From Mycobacterium sp. (GTDB taxonomy: Bacteria; Actinomycetota; Actinomycetes; Mycobacteriales; Mycobacteriaceae), in assembly GCA_025965895.1 (NCBI GenBank), contig JAOPWC010000160.1, positions 40,488 through 104,487 of the forward strand: a stretch of 64,000 bases of DNA, read 5' to 3'. The notes beneath the pieces were generated by a model. It was not told the DNA's origin. It did not search any database and was given only the letters and a program-made list of their open reading frames with translations. Numbering within the stretch: position 1 is the first letter of the stretch; each line of letters opens with the position of its first letter. Below are positions 40,891 to 49,660 of this stretch, piece by piece. The translations under genes were made by a program, and so were the position numbers.

Positions 40891-42360
40891 TCATTGCACT
40901 CCCTCGGCGACCAGCTTCGTCTCGAGGTATTCCTCGAATCCGGCCAGCCCCATCTCCCGGCCGTTGCCGGACTGCTTGTAGCCGCCGAACGGCGCGTCGC
41001 CCGAGTACCACACGCCACCGTTGACATTGATCGTTCCGGTGCGCAGCCGGGACACCGCCCAATTCACCCGATCCGGGTCGGCGCCGAACACGGTGCCCGA
41101 CAGGCCGTACGGCGAGTCGTTGGCGATGCGCACCGCATCGGCGTCACCGTCGTGCGGGAGTACCACCAGCACCGGGCCGAAGATCTCCTCGCGCGCGGCC
41201 CGGGCGTCGTTTGTGAGCCCGCTGATCACCGTGGGCTCGACGTAGAAGCCCGTAGTCAGCTCGGCGGGGCGCCCGCCGCCGCACGCGAACGATCCACCCT
41301 CCTTGACCGCGAGATCCAGGTAGCCCTCGACACGGTCGCGCTGCCTGGCCGAAATCAACGGTCCGCAGATGGTGGCCGGGTCGGTGGGATCGCCGACCTT
41401 GATGCCGGCCATCGTCCCGGCGGCGACCGCGACGGCCTCGTCGTAGCGCTCCCGTGGCACGACCAGCCGGGTGGTGATCGCGCAGCCCTGCCCGGCGTGC
41501 GTGGTGACCGTGAACGCGGCCACCGCCGAAGCGGTAGCGAGGTCGGCGTCGTCGAGCACGATGAACGCGGACTTGCCGCCGAGTTCGAGGAAGACCTTCT
41601 TGATGGTCTGCGCCGCCGCGGCCATCACCGACCGTCCGGTCGCGGTCGAGCCCGTGAACGACACCAGATCGACGCGGGGATCCTCGGCCAGCTGCGCGCC
41701 GACCCGGTGGTCACTGGACGTGACGATGTTGACCACGCCGGCCGGGAAGTCGGTCTTCTCGGCGATGATCCGCCCGACCTCGGCGGCGCACCACGGTGTG
41801 TCCGGGGCCGGCTTGAGCACGACGGTGTTGCCGGCGGCCAACGCGGGCCCGAGCTTGGCGAAGTTGATCTGGTGCGGGAAATTCCACGGTGTCACGGCAC
41901 CCACCACACCGAACGGTTCTCGCACCACCGTGCGCTTGGTCTTGATGCCCAGCGGCGAGGCCTCGCCGAGGTCGGTGGTCCACTCGTAGCGCTCGGCGAG
42001 GTCGGCGGCGAACGCCAGGTCGTCGACCGGTCCTTGCAATTGCGCGCTGTGCGTCAGCGCAACCGGTGCGCCGACTTCGGCCACGGTGATGGCGCGCAGT
42101 TCCTCGATCTCCTGGCTGAGCGCGCCGCGCAATTGGCGCAGGCAATGCACGCGCAGGTCCGTGTCACGAGACCAGTCGGTGTCGTCGAACGCCGCCCGCG
42201 CGGCACCGATCGCGCGGTCCATGTCTGCGGCGTCGCCGTCGGCGGCCTGCCCCAGGGGCTCTTCGGTGGCGGGGTTGATGGTCGTGAAGGTGCCGCCACG
42301 GGCAGACACCAGAACACCGTCGATCAGGAGCTCCGTTGTCACGTGAGTTATCGTCGTCAT
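40891..42360 (-). CDS. aldA: NAD(P)-dependent aldehyde dehydrogenase (Rv0768-like)
   Basis: This 489-residue aldehyde dehydrogenase superfamily enzyme has the glutamate motif FLELGGKSAF (near 260) and the nucleophile cysteine in HAGQGCAITTR (near 295). The cofactor site is in VTPWNFPHQINFAKLGPAL, with FTGSTATGR further on. It leads the minus-strand unit with SDR, hydroxyacid dehydrogenase, CMD and the 407-residue protein. A near-match to the TetR operator (42375-42386) lies 15 bp before its ATG, after an AGGAG ribosome site. Confidence 0.95.
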   Translation of the reverse strand: MTTITHVTTELLIDGVLVSARGGTFTTINPATEEPLGQAADGDAADMDRAIGAARAAFDDTDWSRDTDLRVHCLRQLRGALSQEIEELRAITVAEVGAPVALTHSAQLQGPVDDLAFAADLAERYEWTTDLGEASPLGIKTKRTVVREPFGVVGAVTPWNFPHQINFAKLGPALAAGNTVVLKPAPDTPWCAAEVGRIIAEKTDFPAGVVNIVTSSDHRVGAQLAEDPRVDLVSFTGSTATGRSVMAAAAQTIKKVFLELGGKSAFIVLDDADLATASAVAAFTVTTHAGQGCAITTRLVVPRERYDEAVAVAAGTMAGIKVGDPTDPATICGPLISARQRDRVEGYLDLAVKEGGSFACGGGRPAELTTGFYVEPTVISGLTNDARAAREEIFGPVLVVLPHDGDADAVRIANDSPYGLSGTVFGADPDRVNWAVSRLRTGTINVNGGVWYSGDAPFGGYKQSGNGREMGLAGFEEYLETKLVAEGVQ

Positions 42361-42374
42361 TGCACATCACTCCT

Positions 42375-42386
42375 GGACATCTGTCT
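42375..42386. promoter_or_regulatory. TetR operator-like site before aldA
   Basis: GGACA-TC-TGTCT matches the inverted repeat GGACA-NN-TGTCC at 11 of 12 positions counting the free spacer. It lies in the aldA leader. A half-similar GGACAC-TAGTTC is at 42399-42410. Confidence 0.5.
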
Positions 42387-42519
42387 GCCAATCTACCCGG
42401 ACACTAGTTCTGAAAATAGCGGCTGGCAAGCTTCGATATCGCAGACAGCCATTGCCTAGATCTAATTGGACTGTGCGGCAACAACTTTACTTGGAGTTGA
42501 ATCGGCCTCAGTCTTTCGG

Positions 42520-42539
42520 TATATTCTGGACACATGTCC
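42520..42539 (+). promoter_or_regulatory. TetR gene promoter and operator overlapping the start codon
   Basis: TATATT (42520-42525) is eight bases before the ATG at 42534. The inverted repeat GGACA-CA-TGTCC spans 42528-42539 and includes the start codon, so the bound repressor would cover the transcription start. Confidence 0.65.
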
Positions 42540-43127
42540 AGTGAAGCGGTGACTGCTGTCACAGATCTCGGCGACAGGCGGCGCAACCGCCGCCAGGAGG
42601 AGACGATCCGCAAGGTGCTGGACGCCGCGGTGGAGATGCTGCGCGAGACCTCGTACTCCGATCTGACGATGCGCGCAGTTGCTGCGCGGGCCGGGGTGGC
42701 GCCCGCGACCGCATACACGTACTTCTCGTCGAAGAACGCGTTGATCGCCGAGGTCTACCTGCGCCTGGTTTGCAACGTCCCGCTGTTCACCGACGTCAAC
42801 CAGACGACACAACAGCGGGTCACCGCTCAGCTGCACGAGTTGGCGCTCCTGGTGGCCGACGAGCCGGAACTTGCGGCCGCGGCGACGACCGCGCTGATGG
42901 GCGACGAACCGGAAGTGCGGCAGGTGCGCGACAAGATCGGTCTCGAGGTACGCCGGCGCATCGCGTCCGCGCTGGGCCCCGGTGCATGGCCGGAGGTCCT
43001 GTCGACGCTGGAGATGATCTTCTACGGCGCCCTGGTGCAGGCAGGCACCAAGTCCGTGACCTACTACCAGATGGCAGACCGGCTCGACAGCGTCGTCGCG
43101 CTGATCATGGGAGGTGCCGAATGGTGA
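42534..43127 (+). CDS. TetR-family regulator of the P450/dehydrogenase locus (Rv0767c-like)
   Basis: This 197-residue regulator has the HTH segment MRAVAARAGVAPATAYTYFSSKNALIAEVYLRL (about 42-75) and a helical ligand domain with LALLVADEPELAAAATTALMG. The latter is strikingly like the TetR encoded at 52544-53149, so the two are paralogues. It is the first gene of the CYP123-CYP51 operon and divergent from aldA. Its promoter carries the GGACA-NN-TGTCC repeat over the start codon, suggesting autorepression. The ligand might be a sterol or lipid but is unknown. Confidence 0.94.
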   Translation: MSSEAVTAVTDLGDRRRNRRQEETIRKVLDAAVEMLRETSYSDLTMRAVAARAGVAPATAYTYFSSKNALIAEVYLRLVCNVPLFTDVNQTTQQRVTAQLHELALLVADEPELAAAATTALMGDEPEVRQVRDKIGLEVRRRIASALGPGAWPEVLSTLEMIFYGALVQAGTKSVTYYQMADRLDSVVALIMGGAEW

Positions 43128-44338
43128 CCGAGACGGCGTTTGAAGCCCTGGAAGCTCCGGTGCTCAACCCGTATGACTACCACTTCCACGAAGACCCGTA
43201 CCCGATCTACACCCGGCTGCGTGAGGAGGCGCCGCTGTATCACAATGATGAGCTGAATTTCTGGGCGCTGTCGCGACACCGCGACGTGCTGCAGGGATTT
43301 CGCAACAGTGAGGCGTTGTCGAATACCCTCGGCGTCTCACTTGATCCGATCTCCCGAACCCCCGACGCCTACAAGGTGATGTCGATCTTGGCCATGGACG
43401 ACCCGGGCCATCTGCGGCTGCGCACGCTGGTGTCGAAAGGATTCACTCCGCGGCGGATTCGGGACCTGGAACCGCGTGTTCTCGAGCTCGCGCGCATGCA
43501 CCTGGACACCGCGCTTGAGTCGAAGAGCTTCGACTTCGTCGCAGAGTTCGCCGGCAAGCTGCCGATGGACGTGATCTCGGAATTGATGGGCGTGCCCGAA
43601 CCCGACCGGGCGCGCATCCGGGATCTGGCCGACGGGGTGCTGCACCGTGACGACGGACTGGCCGACGTACCGCAGTCAGCGGTTCAGGCGTCCGCCGACC
43701 TGATGACCTACTACACCGGCCTGATCGCCGAGTTCCGCAAGAACCCCGCCGACAATCTGACCTCGGCGCTGCTGGAGGCCGAGATCGACGGCGACCGGCT
43801 GACCGACGGCGAGATCATGGCGTTCCTGTTCCTGATGGTGATCGCCGGCAACGAGACCACCACCAAGCTGTTGGCCAACGCCGCCTACTGGGGCCGCAGG
43901 AACCCGGACCAACTCGCCGCGGTCTACGCCGACCACTCAAAGATTCCGTTCTGGGTCGAGGAGACGCTGCGCTACGACACCTCCAGCCAGATCCTTGCCC
44001 GCACGGTCGCCGAAGACATGGAGTTCTACGGCACCACCGTGCCGGCCGGCGACGTGCTGCTGCTGCTGCCCGGCTCGGCCAACCGCGACGACCGGGTGTT
44101 CGACGACGCCGGCGCCTACCGCATCGGCCGCGACATCGGGTCCAAGCTGGTCAGCTTCGGCAGCGGCGCGCACTTCTGCCTGGGCGCTCACCTCGCGCGA
44201 ATGGAGGCCCGGGTCGCGCTGACCGAGTTGCTCGGCCGCATCCGCCGCTACGAGGTCGACGAGGACGCGGCTGTGCGCGTGCACTCCAGCAACGTGCGCG
44301 GCTTCGCCTACCTGCCGGTCACGGTGGAGGCGGCCTGA
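43121..44338 (+). CDS. cyp123: Cytochrome P450, CYP123-like
   Basis: This 405-residue soluble P450 has I-helix oxygen-activation motif IAGNETTT (near 243), the ExxR pair in EETLRYD, and the haem-ligand cysteine in FGSGAHFCLGAHLA (near 351). ATG at 43121 overlaps the TetR stop; a GGGAGG ribosome site is five bases upstream, and GTG at 43124 is an alternative. It is followed with a 1 bp overlap by an SDR and then by CYP51 and its ferredoxin, which probably serves both P450s. The substrate is unknown. Confidence 0.94.
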   Translation: MVTETAFEALEAPVLNPYDYHFHEDPYPIYTRLREEAPLYHNDELNFWALSRHRDVLQGFRNSEALSNTLGVSLDPISRTPDAYKVMSILAMDDPGHLRLRTLVSKGFTPRRIRDLEPRVLELARMHLDTALESKSFDFVAEFAGKLPMDVISELMGVPEPDRARIRDLADGVLHRDDGLADVPQSAVQASADLMTYYTGLIAEFRKNPADNLTSALLEAEIDGDRLTDGEIMAFLFLMVIAGNETTTKLLANAAYWGRRNPDQLAAVYADHSKIPFWVEETLRYDTSSQILARTVAEDMEFYGTTVPAGDVLLLLPGSANRDDRVFDDAGAYRIGRDIGSKLVSFGSGAHFCLGAHLARMEARVALTELLGRIRRYEVDEDAAVRVHSSNVRGFAYLPVTVEAA

Positions 44339-45153
44339 TGCCCCGCTTCGAACCGCATCCGAACCGACGCCCGGCGATCGTCGCGGGTGCCTCGTCGGGC
44401 ATCGGCGCCGCGACCGCGGAGGAGCTGGGCCGGCGGGGGTTCCCGGTGGCGCTCGGCGCCCGTCGGGTGGACAGATGCGAGGAGCTGGCGCAGAAGATCC
44501 GCTCCGTGGGGGGCGAGGCGATCGCGATTCCGCTCGACGTCACCGATCCCCAGTCGGTCAAGGGCTTCGTGCACCGGGCCACCGATGAGCTCGGCGATAT
44601 CGAGGTGCTGGTCGCCGGTGCCGGGGACACGTTCTTCGGCCGCCTCCACGAGATCAGCACCGACACCTTCGAGTCGCAGATCCAGATTCATCTCGTCGGG
44701 GCGAACCGATTGGCCACCGCGGTCCTGCCCGGAATGGTGGAACGCCAGCGCGGTGACGTCATCTTCGTCGGCTCGGACGTCGCGCTGCGCCAGCGCCCCC
44801 ACATGGGTGCCTACGGCGCCGCCAAGGCTGCGCTGGTCGCGATGGTCACGAACCTGCAGATGGAACTCGAAGGCAGCGGGGTCCGCACATCGATCGTCCA
44901 CCCGGGCCCCACCAAGACCGCGATGGGTTGGACGCTGCCCCCCGAGGCGGTCGCGCAGGCACTCGAGGATTGGGCCAAGTGGGGGCAGGCCCGCCACGAC
45001 TACTTTCTGCGTCCGTCTGATCTCGCCAGGGCCATCGCGTTCGTCGCCGAAACGCCCCGCGGCGGGTTCATCGCCTCGATGGAGGTCCAACCCGAAGCAC
45101 CCCTGGTGTCCGCCCCGAAAGAACGTCAGCAACTGAAGTATCCGGAGTCGTGA
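44338..45153 (+). CDS. Short-chain dehydrogenase/reductase (Rv0765c-like)
   Basis: The 271-residue SDR has cofactor motif IVAGASSGIGAATAEEL at residues 14-30, active site YGAAK (near 160) and HPGPTKTAMGW. It lies between CYP123 and CYP51, sharing one base with the former and the ATGA with the latter, so it acts on the same intermediate series. It may oxidise a hydroxyl introduced by one of the P450s; the exact step is unknown. Confidence 0.93.
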   Translation: MPRFEPHPNRRPAIVAGASSGIGAATAEELGRRGFPVALGARRVDRCEELAQKIRSVGGEAIAIPLDVTDPQSVKGFVHRATDELGDIEVLVAGAGDTFFGRLHEISTDTFESQIQIHLVGANRLATAVLPGMVERQRGDVIFVGSDVALRQRPHMGAYGAAKAALVAMVTNLQMELEGSGVRTSIVHPGPTKTAMGWTLPPEAVAQALEDWAKWGQARHDYFLRPSDLARAIAFVAETPRGGFIASMEVQPEAPLVSAPKERQQLKYPES

Positions 45154-46526
45154 TGACGAGCCAAGAACTTAAAGACGTGCCGCGCGTTTCAGGTGGGCAG
45201 GAAGAACACGGCCACCTGGAGGAGTTCCGAACCGACCCGATCGGCCTGATGCAACGGGTCCGTGATGAGTGCGGCGACGTCGGCATCTTCCAGTTGGCCG
45301 GCAAGAAGGTGGTTTTTCTGTCTGGCGCGAGGGCCAACGAGTTCTTCTTCCGATCCTCCGACAGCGAGCTCGACCAGGCCGAGGCGTATCCGTTCATGAC
45401 GCCGATCTTCGGCAGGGGCGTGGTCTTCGACGCCGACCCGGAGCGCCGGAAGGAGATGTTGCACAACGCCGCGCTGCGCGGCGAGCAGATGAAGGGCCAC
45501 GCGACCACCATCGAGGGCGAGGTCCGCCGGATGATCGCGGACTGGGGCGACGAAGGGGAGATCGACCTCCTGGACTTCTTCGCCGAGCTGACCATCTACA
45601 CGTCGTCGGCATGCCTGATCGGCAGGAAGTTTCGCGACCAACTCGACAGCCGGTTCGCGCAGCTGTATCACGAGCTGGAGCGCGGCACGGACCCGCTCGC
45701 CTATGTCGACGCGTACCTGCCGATCGAAAGTTTCCGCCGCCGCGACGAGGCGCGCCGAGGGTTGGTCGCGCTGGTGGCCGGCATCATGGACAGCCGCACC
45801 GCCAACCCACCGGCCGACAAGGGCGGTCGCGACATGCTCGACGTCCTCATCACCGTCAAGGACGAGGCCGGCAACCCCCGCTTCAGCGCCGACGAGATCA
45901 CCGGCATGTTCATCTCGATGATGTTCGCCGGGCACCACACCAGCTCGGGCACCGCATCGTGGACCTTGATCGAGCTGCTGCGTCACCCCGATGTGTACGC
46001 CGGGGTGCTCGCCGAGCTGGAGGAGCTCTACGCCGACGGCCAGTCGGTGAGTTTCCATGCGCTGCGCCAGATTCCGCGGCTGGAGAACGTGCTCAAGGAA
46101 ACGCTGCGGCTACACCCGCCGCTGATCATCCTGATGCGGGTGGCCAAGGGCGAGTTCGACGTCGAAGGCTATCCGATCCACGAGGGCGATCTTGTGGCCA
46201 CGTCCCCGGCGATCTCCAACCGCATCCCCGAGGACTTCCCCGACCCCGCCGATTTCGTGCCGGACCGCTACCAGCAGCCGCGGCAGGAAGACCTGATAAA
46301 CCGCTGGACCTGGATCCCGTTCGGCGCCGGCCGGCACCGCTGCGTCGGCGCCGCGTTCGCCACCATGCAGATCAAGGCGATCTTTTCAGTGTTGCTGCGC
46401 GAGTACGAGTTTGAGATGGCGCAGCCGGCCGAGAGCTACCGCAACGACCACTCCAAGATGGTGGTGCAGCTGGCCCAGCCCGCGAAAGTGCGCTACCGGA
46501 GAAGCGCAGCAGCTAGGAGGCCTTGA
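45153..46526 (+). CDS. cyp51: Sterol 14-alpha-demethylase, CYP51
   Basis: This P450 removes the 14-alpha-methyl group of sterols such as lanosterol. The 457-residue protein has I-helix motif FAGHHTSSGTASW (near 260), ExxR in KETLRLHPP and haem cysteine in FGAGRHRCVGAAFA (near 396). An FRTDPIGLMQRVRDECGDVG N-terminal region is typical of bacterial CYP51. ATG at 45153 overlaps the SDR stop as ATGA; GTG at 45150 is an alternative. The ferredoxin follows with a shared base. This matches the M. tuberculosis Rv0764c/Rv0763c pair. Confidence 0.96.
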   Translation: MTSQELKDVPRVSGGQEEHGHLEEFRTDPIGLMQRVRDECGDVGIFQLAGKKVVFLSGARANEFFFRSSDSELDQAEAYPFMTPIFGRGVVFDADPERRKEMLHNAALRGEQMKGHATTIEGEVRRMIADWGDEGEIDLLDFFAELTIYTSSACLIGRKFRDQLDSRFAQLYHELERGTDPLAYVDAYLPIESFRRRDEARRGLVALVAGIMDSRTANPPADKGGRDMLDVLITVKDEAGNPRFSADEITGMFISMMFAGHHTSSGTASWTLIELLRHPDVYAGVLAELEELYADGQSVSFHALRQIPRLENVLKETLRLHPPLIILMRVAKGEFDVEGYPIHEGDLVATSPAISNRIPEDFPDPADFVPDRYQQPRQEDLINRWTWIPFGAGRHRCVGAAFATMQIKAIFSVLLREYEFEMAQPAESYRNDHSKMVVQLAQPAKVRYRRSAAARRP

Positions 46527-46732
46527 TGGGGTACAGGGTCGAAGTCGACCGGGACCTGTGTCAGGGACACGCGATGTGTGAGTTGGAGGCGCCGGACTAC
46601 TTCCGGGTGCCCAAACGAGGGCAGGTCGAAATCCTCAACAGCGAGCCGCCCGGGCAGGCCCGGGCCGAGGTCGAACAAGCCGTGTGGGCGTGTCCCACCC
46701 GAGCACTGTCCATTCGAGAAAAGGAAGAGTGA
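46526..46732 (+). CDS. 3Fe-4S-type ferredoxin partner of CYP51
   Basis: This 68-residue electron carrier has clustered ligands CQGHAMC (12-18) and a C-terminal WACPTRALS cysteine. The position usually held by the second cysteine is histidine, the usual sign of a mycobacterial [3Fe-4S] ferredoxin that feeds P450s. Its ATG overlaps the CYP51 stop (TGATG), with AGGAGG just upstream (46515-46520). It is the counterpart of Rv0763c. Confidence 0.95.
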   Translation: MGYRVEVDRDLCQGHAMCELEAPDYFRVPKRGQVEILNSEPPGQARAEVEQAVWACPTRALSIREKEE

Positions 46733-46734
46733 GC

Positions 46735-47301
46735 ATGCCTGAAACGGGCGGGTTTCCGCGGGAGGAACTCGAAGACGTCGTGCAGCGGTGGCTGGAGGTC
46801 AACCGCGAGGCCGAACGCACAGGTGACTGGCGCGGGCTGGCCGACTTCTACACCGACGATGCCACCTACGGCTGGAACATCGGGCCGAGGGAAGACGTGA
46901 TGTGCGTCGGGATCGACGAGATCCGCGACATCGCCCTCGGTCAGGAGATGGAAGGGCTCCAGGGTTGGCGCTACCCGTACCAGCGGGTGGTCATCGACGA
47001 GCGCATCGGCGAAGTCGTCGGCTTCTGGAAGCAGGTCGCCAGCCAAAAAGACGGAGCCGCTGACGACCGTGAATTCGAGGTGTACGGCATCGGCGGCAGC
47101 TGGTTCCGCTACGCGGGCGGGGGCAAATGGAACTGGCAGCGGGACTTCTTCGACTTCGGCCACGTGTCGGCGCTCTACATAGACTTGATCAAGGCCGGCA
47201 AGCTCAGCCCGGGCATGCAAAAGCGCATCGAGCGCGGCGTCGCCGGTGAGAAGGTCCCCGGCTACTTCCCGCTGGGCAAGTCGCCGGTCCCGCTCTGGTA
47301 A
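46735..47301 (+). CDS. NTF2/SnoaL-fold protein (Rv0762c-like)
   Basis: The 188-residue protein starts MPETGGFPREEL two bases after the ferredoxin stop, with AAGGAAGAG upstream. A SnoaL-like core is seen in WRGLADFYTDDATYGWNIGPREDVM and WRYPYQRVVIDERIGEVVGFWKQ. A tail follows that ends VPGYFPLGKSPVPLW. It has no signal peptide. It is part of the sterol-P450 operon, where a small-molecule-binding or isomerase role would fit, but catalysis cannot be read from sequence. Confidence 0.87.
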   Translation: MPETGGFPREELEDVVQRWLEVNREAERTGDWRGLADFYTDDATYGWNIGPREDVMCVGIDEIRDIALGQEMEGLQGWRYPYQRVVIDERIGEVVGFWKQVASQKDGAADDREFEVYGIGGSWFRYAGGGKWNWQRDFFDFGHVSALYIDLIKAGKLSPGMQKRIERGVAGEKVPGYFPLGKSPVPLW

Positions 47302-47398
47302 GGACGTAGCGGCCGGTTACGACCACCACCCCGGATCCCGGTTGTGACCTGCGTAACTTACGCTGTCGCTGAAGTTCTCCAATGGAAAGCAGGACGAG

Positions 47399-48526
47399 AT
47401 GAAGACAAAGGGCGCTCTCATCTGGGAGTTCAACCAGCCGTGGTCGGTCGAGGAGATCGAGATCGGCGACCCTCGGCGCGACGAGGTCAAGATCCAGATG
47501 GAAGCGGCCGGGATGTGCCACTCCGACCACCACCTGGTCACCGGCGGCATCCCGATGGCGGGCTTCCCGGTGCTCGGCGGCCACGAAGGTGCCGGCATCG
47601 TGACCGACGTCGGACCCGGGGTTGAGGACCTTGAACCCGGAGATCATGTTGTGCTGTCATTCATCCCGTCCTGCGGTAAGTGCCCGTCGTGCCAGTCTGG
47701 GCTGCGCAACCTGTGCGACCTCGGGGCAGGACTGCTGGGTGGGGCGGCGGTCTCCGACGGAACGTTCCGCATTCAGGCGGGCGGCCAGAACGTCTATCCG
47801 ATGACCCTGCTCGGCACCTTCTCGCCGTACATGGTGGTGCACAAGAGCTCGGTGGTAAAGATCGACCCGTCGATTCCGTTCGAGGTGGCCTGCCTGGTCG
47901 GCTGCGGGGTGACCACAGGCTACGGTTCGGCGACCCGCACCGCGGACATCCGGCCGGGCGACGATGTGGCGATCGTCGGCGTCGGCGGTGTCGGGATGTC
48001 CGCCCTGCAGGGCGCGGCCAACGCGGGCGCACGCTATATCTTCGCGATCGACCCGGTGGAGTGGAAGCGCGACCAGGCGCTGAAATTCGGCGCCACCCAC
48101 GTCTACCCGGACATCAACGCCGCCCTGATGGGCATCGCGGAAGCCACCTACGGGCTGATGGCCAAGAAGGTTCTCGTGACGGTCGGTGAGCTCAACGGCG
48201 AAGACGTCGACAGCTACCTGAGCGTCACCGCCAAGGGCGGCACATGTGTGCTCACCGCGATCGGCAGCCTGCTCGACACCCGGGTCACGCTGAACCTCGC
48301 GATGCTGACATTGATGCAGAAGAACCTGCAGGGCACCATCTTCGGCGGCGGCAACCCGCACTACGACATTCCGCAGCTGCTGTCGATGTATAAGGCCGGA
48401 AAGCTCAACATCGACGACATGATCACCCGGCAGTACAAGCTGGAACAGATCAACGAGGGCTACCAGGACATGTTGCACGGCAGAAACATCCGCGGCGTCA
48501 TCCGCTACACCGACGCCGACCGTTAG
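47399..48526 (+). CDS. adhB: Zinc-dependent alcohol dehydrogenase, NDMA/MDR type
   Basis: This 375-residue class III-type MDR alcohol dehydrogenase has catalytic zinc ligands in MCHSDHHLVTGG (near 40) and GHEGAG (near 62). Structural zinc cysteines are in CGKCPSCQSGLRNLC (near 96-110), and the Rossmann motif VAIVGVGGVGMSALQ follows. The length equals the remembered AdhB of M. tuberculosis. It lies 97 bp after the NTF2-fold gene with a GCAGGA ribosome site. Some family members use tightly bound cofactor and artificial acceptors. Confidence 0.95.
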   Translation: MKTKGALIWEFNQPWSVEEIEIGDPRRDEVKIQMEAAGMCHSDHHLVTGGIPMAGFPVLGGHEGAGIVTDVGPGVEDLEPGDHVVLSFIPSCGKCPSCQSGLRNLCDLGAGLLGGAAVSDGTFRIQAGGQNVYPMTLLGTFSPYMVVHKSSVVKIDPSIPFEVACLVGCGVTTGYGSATRTADIRPGDDVAIVGVGGVGMSALQGAANAGARYIFAIDPVEWKRDQALKFGATHVYPDINAALMGIAEATYGLMAKKVLVTVGELNGEDVDSYLSVTAKGGTCVLTAIGSLLDTRVTLNLAMLTLMQKNLQGTIFGGGNPHYDIPQLLSMYKAGKLNIDDMITRQYKLEQINEGYQDMLHGRNIRGVIRYTDADR

Positions 48527-48535
48527 GGGTACGAA

Positions 48536-49612
48536 GTGACGGCTCTTCGGGTTTTCCAGGTCGCGTCGGGCAACGTCGGCACCGAGATGATCAAACGCAT
48601 CGCCAACCGGTCCGACCTGGAACTCGTTGGGCTGCATTGCTATACACCCGACAAGATAGGCCGTGACGTCGGCGAACTGGCAGGCATTGAGCCGATCGGC
48701 GTGAAGGCCACGGGTACGGTTGACGAAATCCTCGCCGGCCGCCCGGACTGTGTGACCTTCCACGGGGTGTGGCCGGACGTGGACCTGTACGAACGGGTGC
48801 TCGAAGCCGGAATCAACGTCGTCACGACCGCGGACTGGGTCACCGGCCACCACCGCGACACCAACCACCCCGGCCGTCGCGCCCGCACCGAGTCCGAGGT
48901 CCTGAAAGCCGCGTGTCTGCGCGGCGGTTCGACGTTCTACGGCACCGGCATGAATCCCGGCCTGGCGCAGATCCTCACGATCGTCCACTCGGCGGACGTC
49001 GCCGACATCGAGAACGTGACGTGCATCGAGTCGGTGGACGTCTCGTGTCACCACTCCGCGCCGACGTGGGCGAACTGCGGCTTCGGCCGACCGGTCGATG
49101 ACCCCGATGTGCCGCGCCTGCTCGAGCTGGGGACCCGGGTGTTCGAAGACGGGGTGCGGCTGATGGCCGACTGCCTGGACATCGACCTCGACGAGGTCGC
49201 GTTCTCCTACGAGCTGGGCGCGTGTACCAAAGACGTCGACCTCGGCTGGTATGCGCTGCCGGCCGGGTCGCTCGGCGGGAGCGCATTCCGCTACGTCGGG
49301 AAGGTTGACACGGTCCCGCGCGTCGAGTTGCATCTCGAGTGGCAGATGACGCCGTACACGGAGCCGCGCTGGGACGTTCAGGGGTGCTACATCAGCAAGA
49401 TCCAGGGCGACCCGAGCATCTACAGCAAGCACCTGATCCTGCCCAAGCCCGGTTCCGATTTTTCGTCGGCGCAGGCCTTCGCGGCGATCGGGATGACGGT
49501 CACCGGCATGCCGGCCCTCAACGCCGTCCGCGCCGTCGTGGATGCCGCCCCAGGGATCGTCAGCAGCGCCGATCTCCCCTTGCGGGCGTTCGCAGGCCAG
49601 TTCGCGCGTTGA
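48536..49612 (+). CDS. NAD(P)-binding dehydrogenase, dihydrodipicolinate-reductase-like
   Basis: The 358-residue protein begins TALRVFQVASGNVGTEMIKRIANRSDLELVGLH, a Rossmann fold typical of the amine dehydrogenase/DapB-like group. It continues with ADWVTGHHRDTNHP and FYGTGMNPGLAQIL. The start is GTG at 48536, 9 bp after adhB, so they are co-transcribed. From memory this gene and the next lie outside the M. tuberculosis version of the operon (adhB is followed directly by Rv0760c there). Substrate is unknown. Confidence 0.87.
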   Translation: MTALRVFQVASGNVGTEMIKRIANRSDLELVGLHCYTPDKIGRDVGELAGIEPIGVKATGTVDEILAGRPDCVTFHGVWPDVDLYERVLEAGINVVTTADWVTGHHRDTNHPGRRARTESEVLKAACLRGGSTFYGTGMNPGLAQILTIVHSADVADIENVTCIESVDVSCHHSAPTWANCGFGRPVDDPDVPRLLELGTRVFEDGVRLMADCLDIDLDEVAFSYELGACTKDVDLGWYALPAGSLGGSAFRYVGKVDTVPRVELHLEWQMTPYTEPRWDVQGCYISKIQGDPSIYSKHLILPKPGSDFSSAQAFAAIGMTVTGMPALNAVRAVVDAAPGIVSSADLPLRAFAGQFAR

Positions 49613-49660
49613 CATCAGCGCACCGATGAGCGCTTGCGCGAAGACCATCAGGGTGTAGTG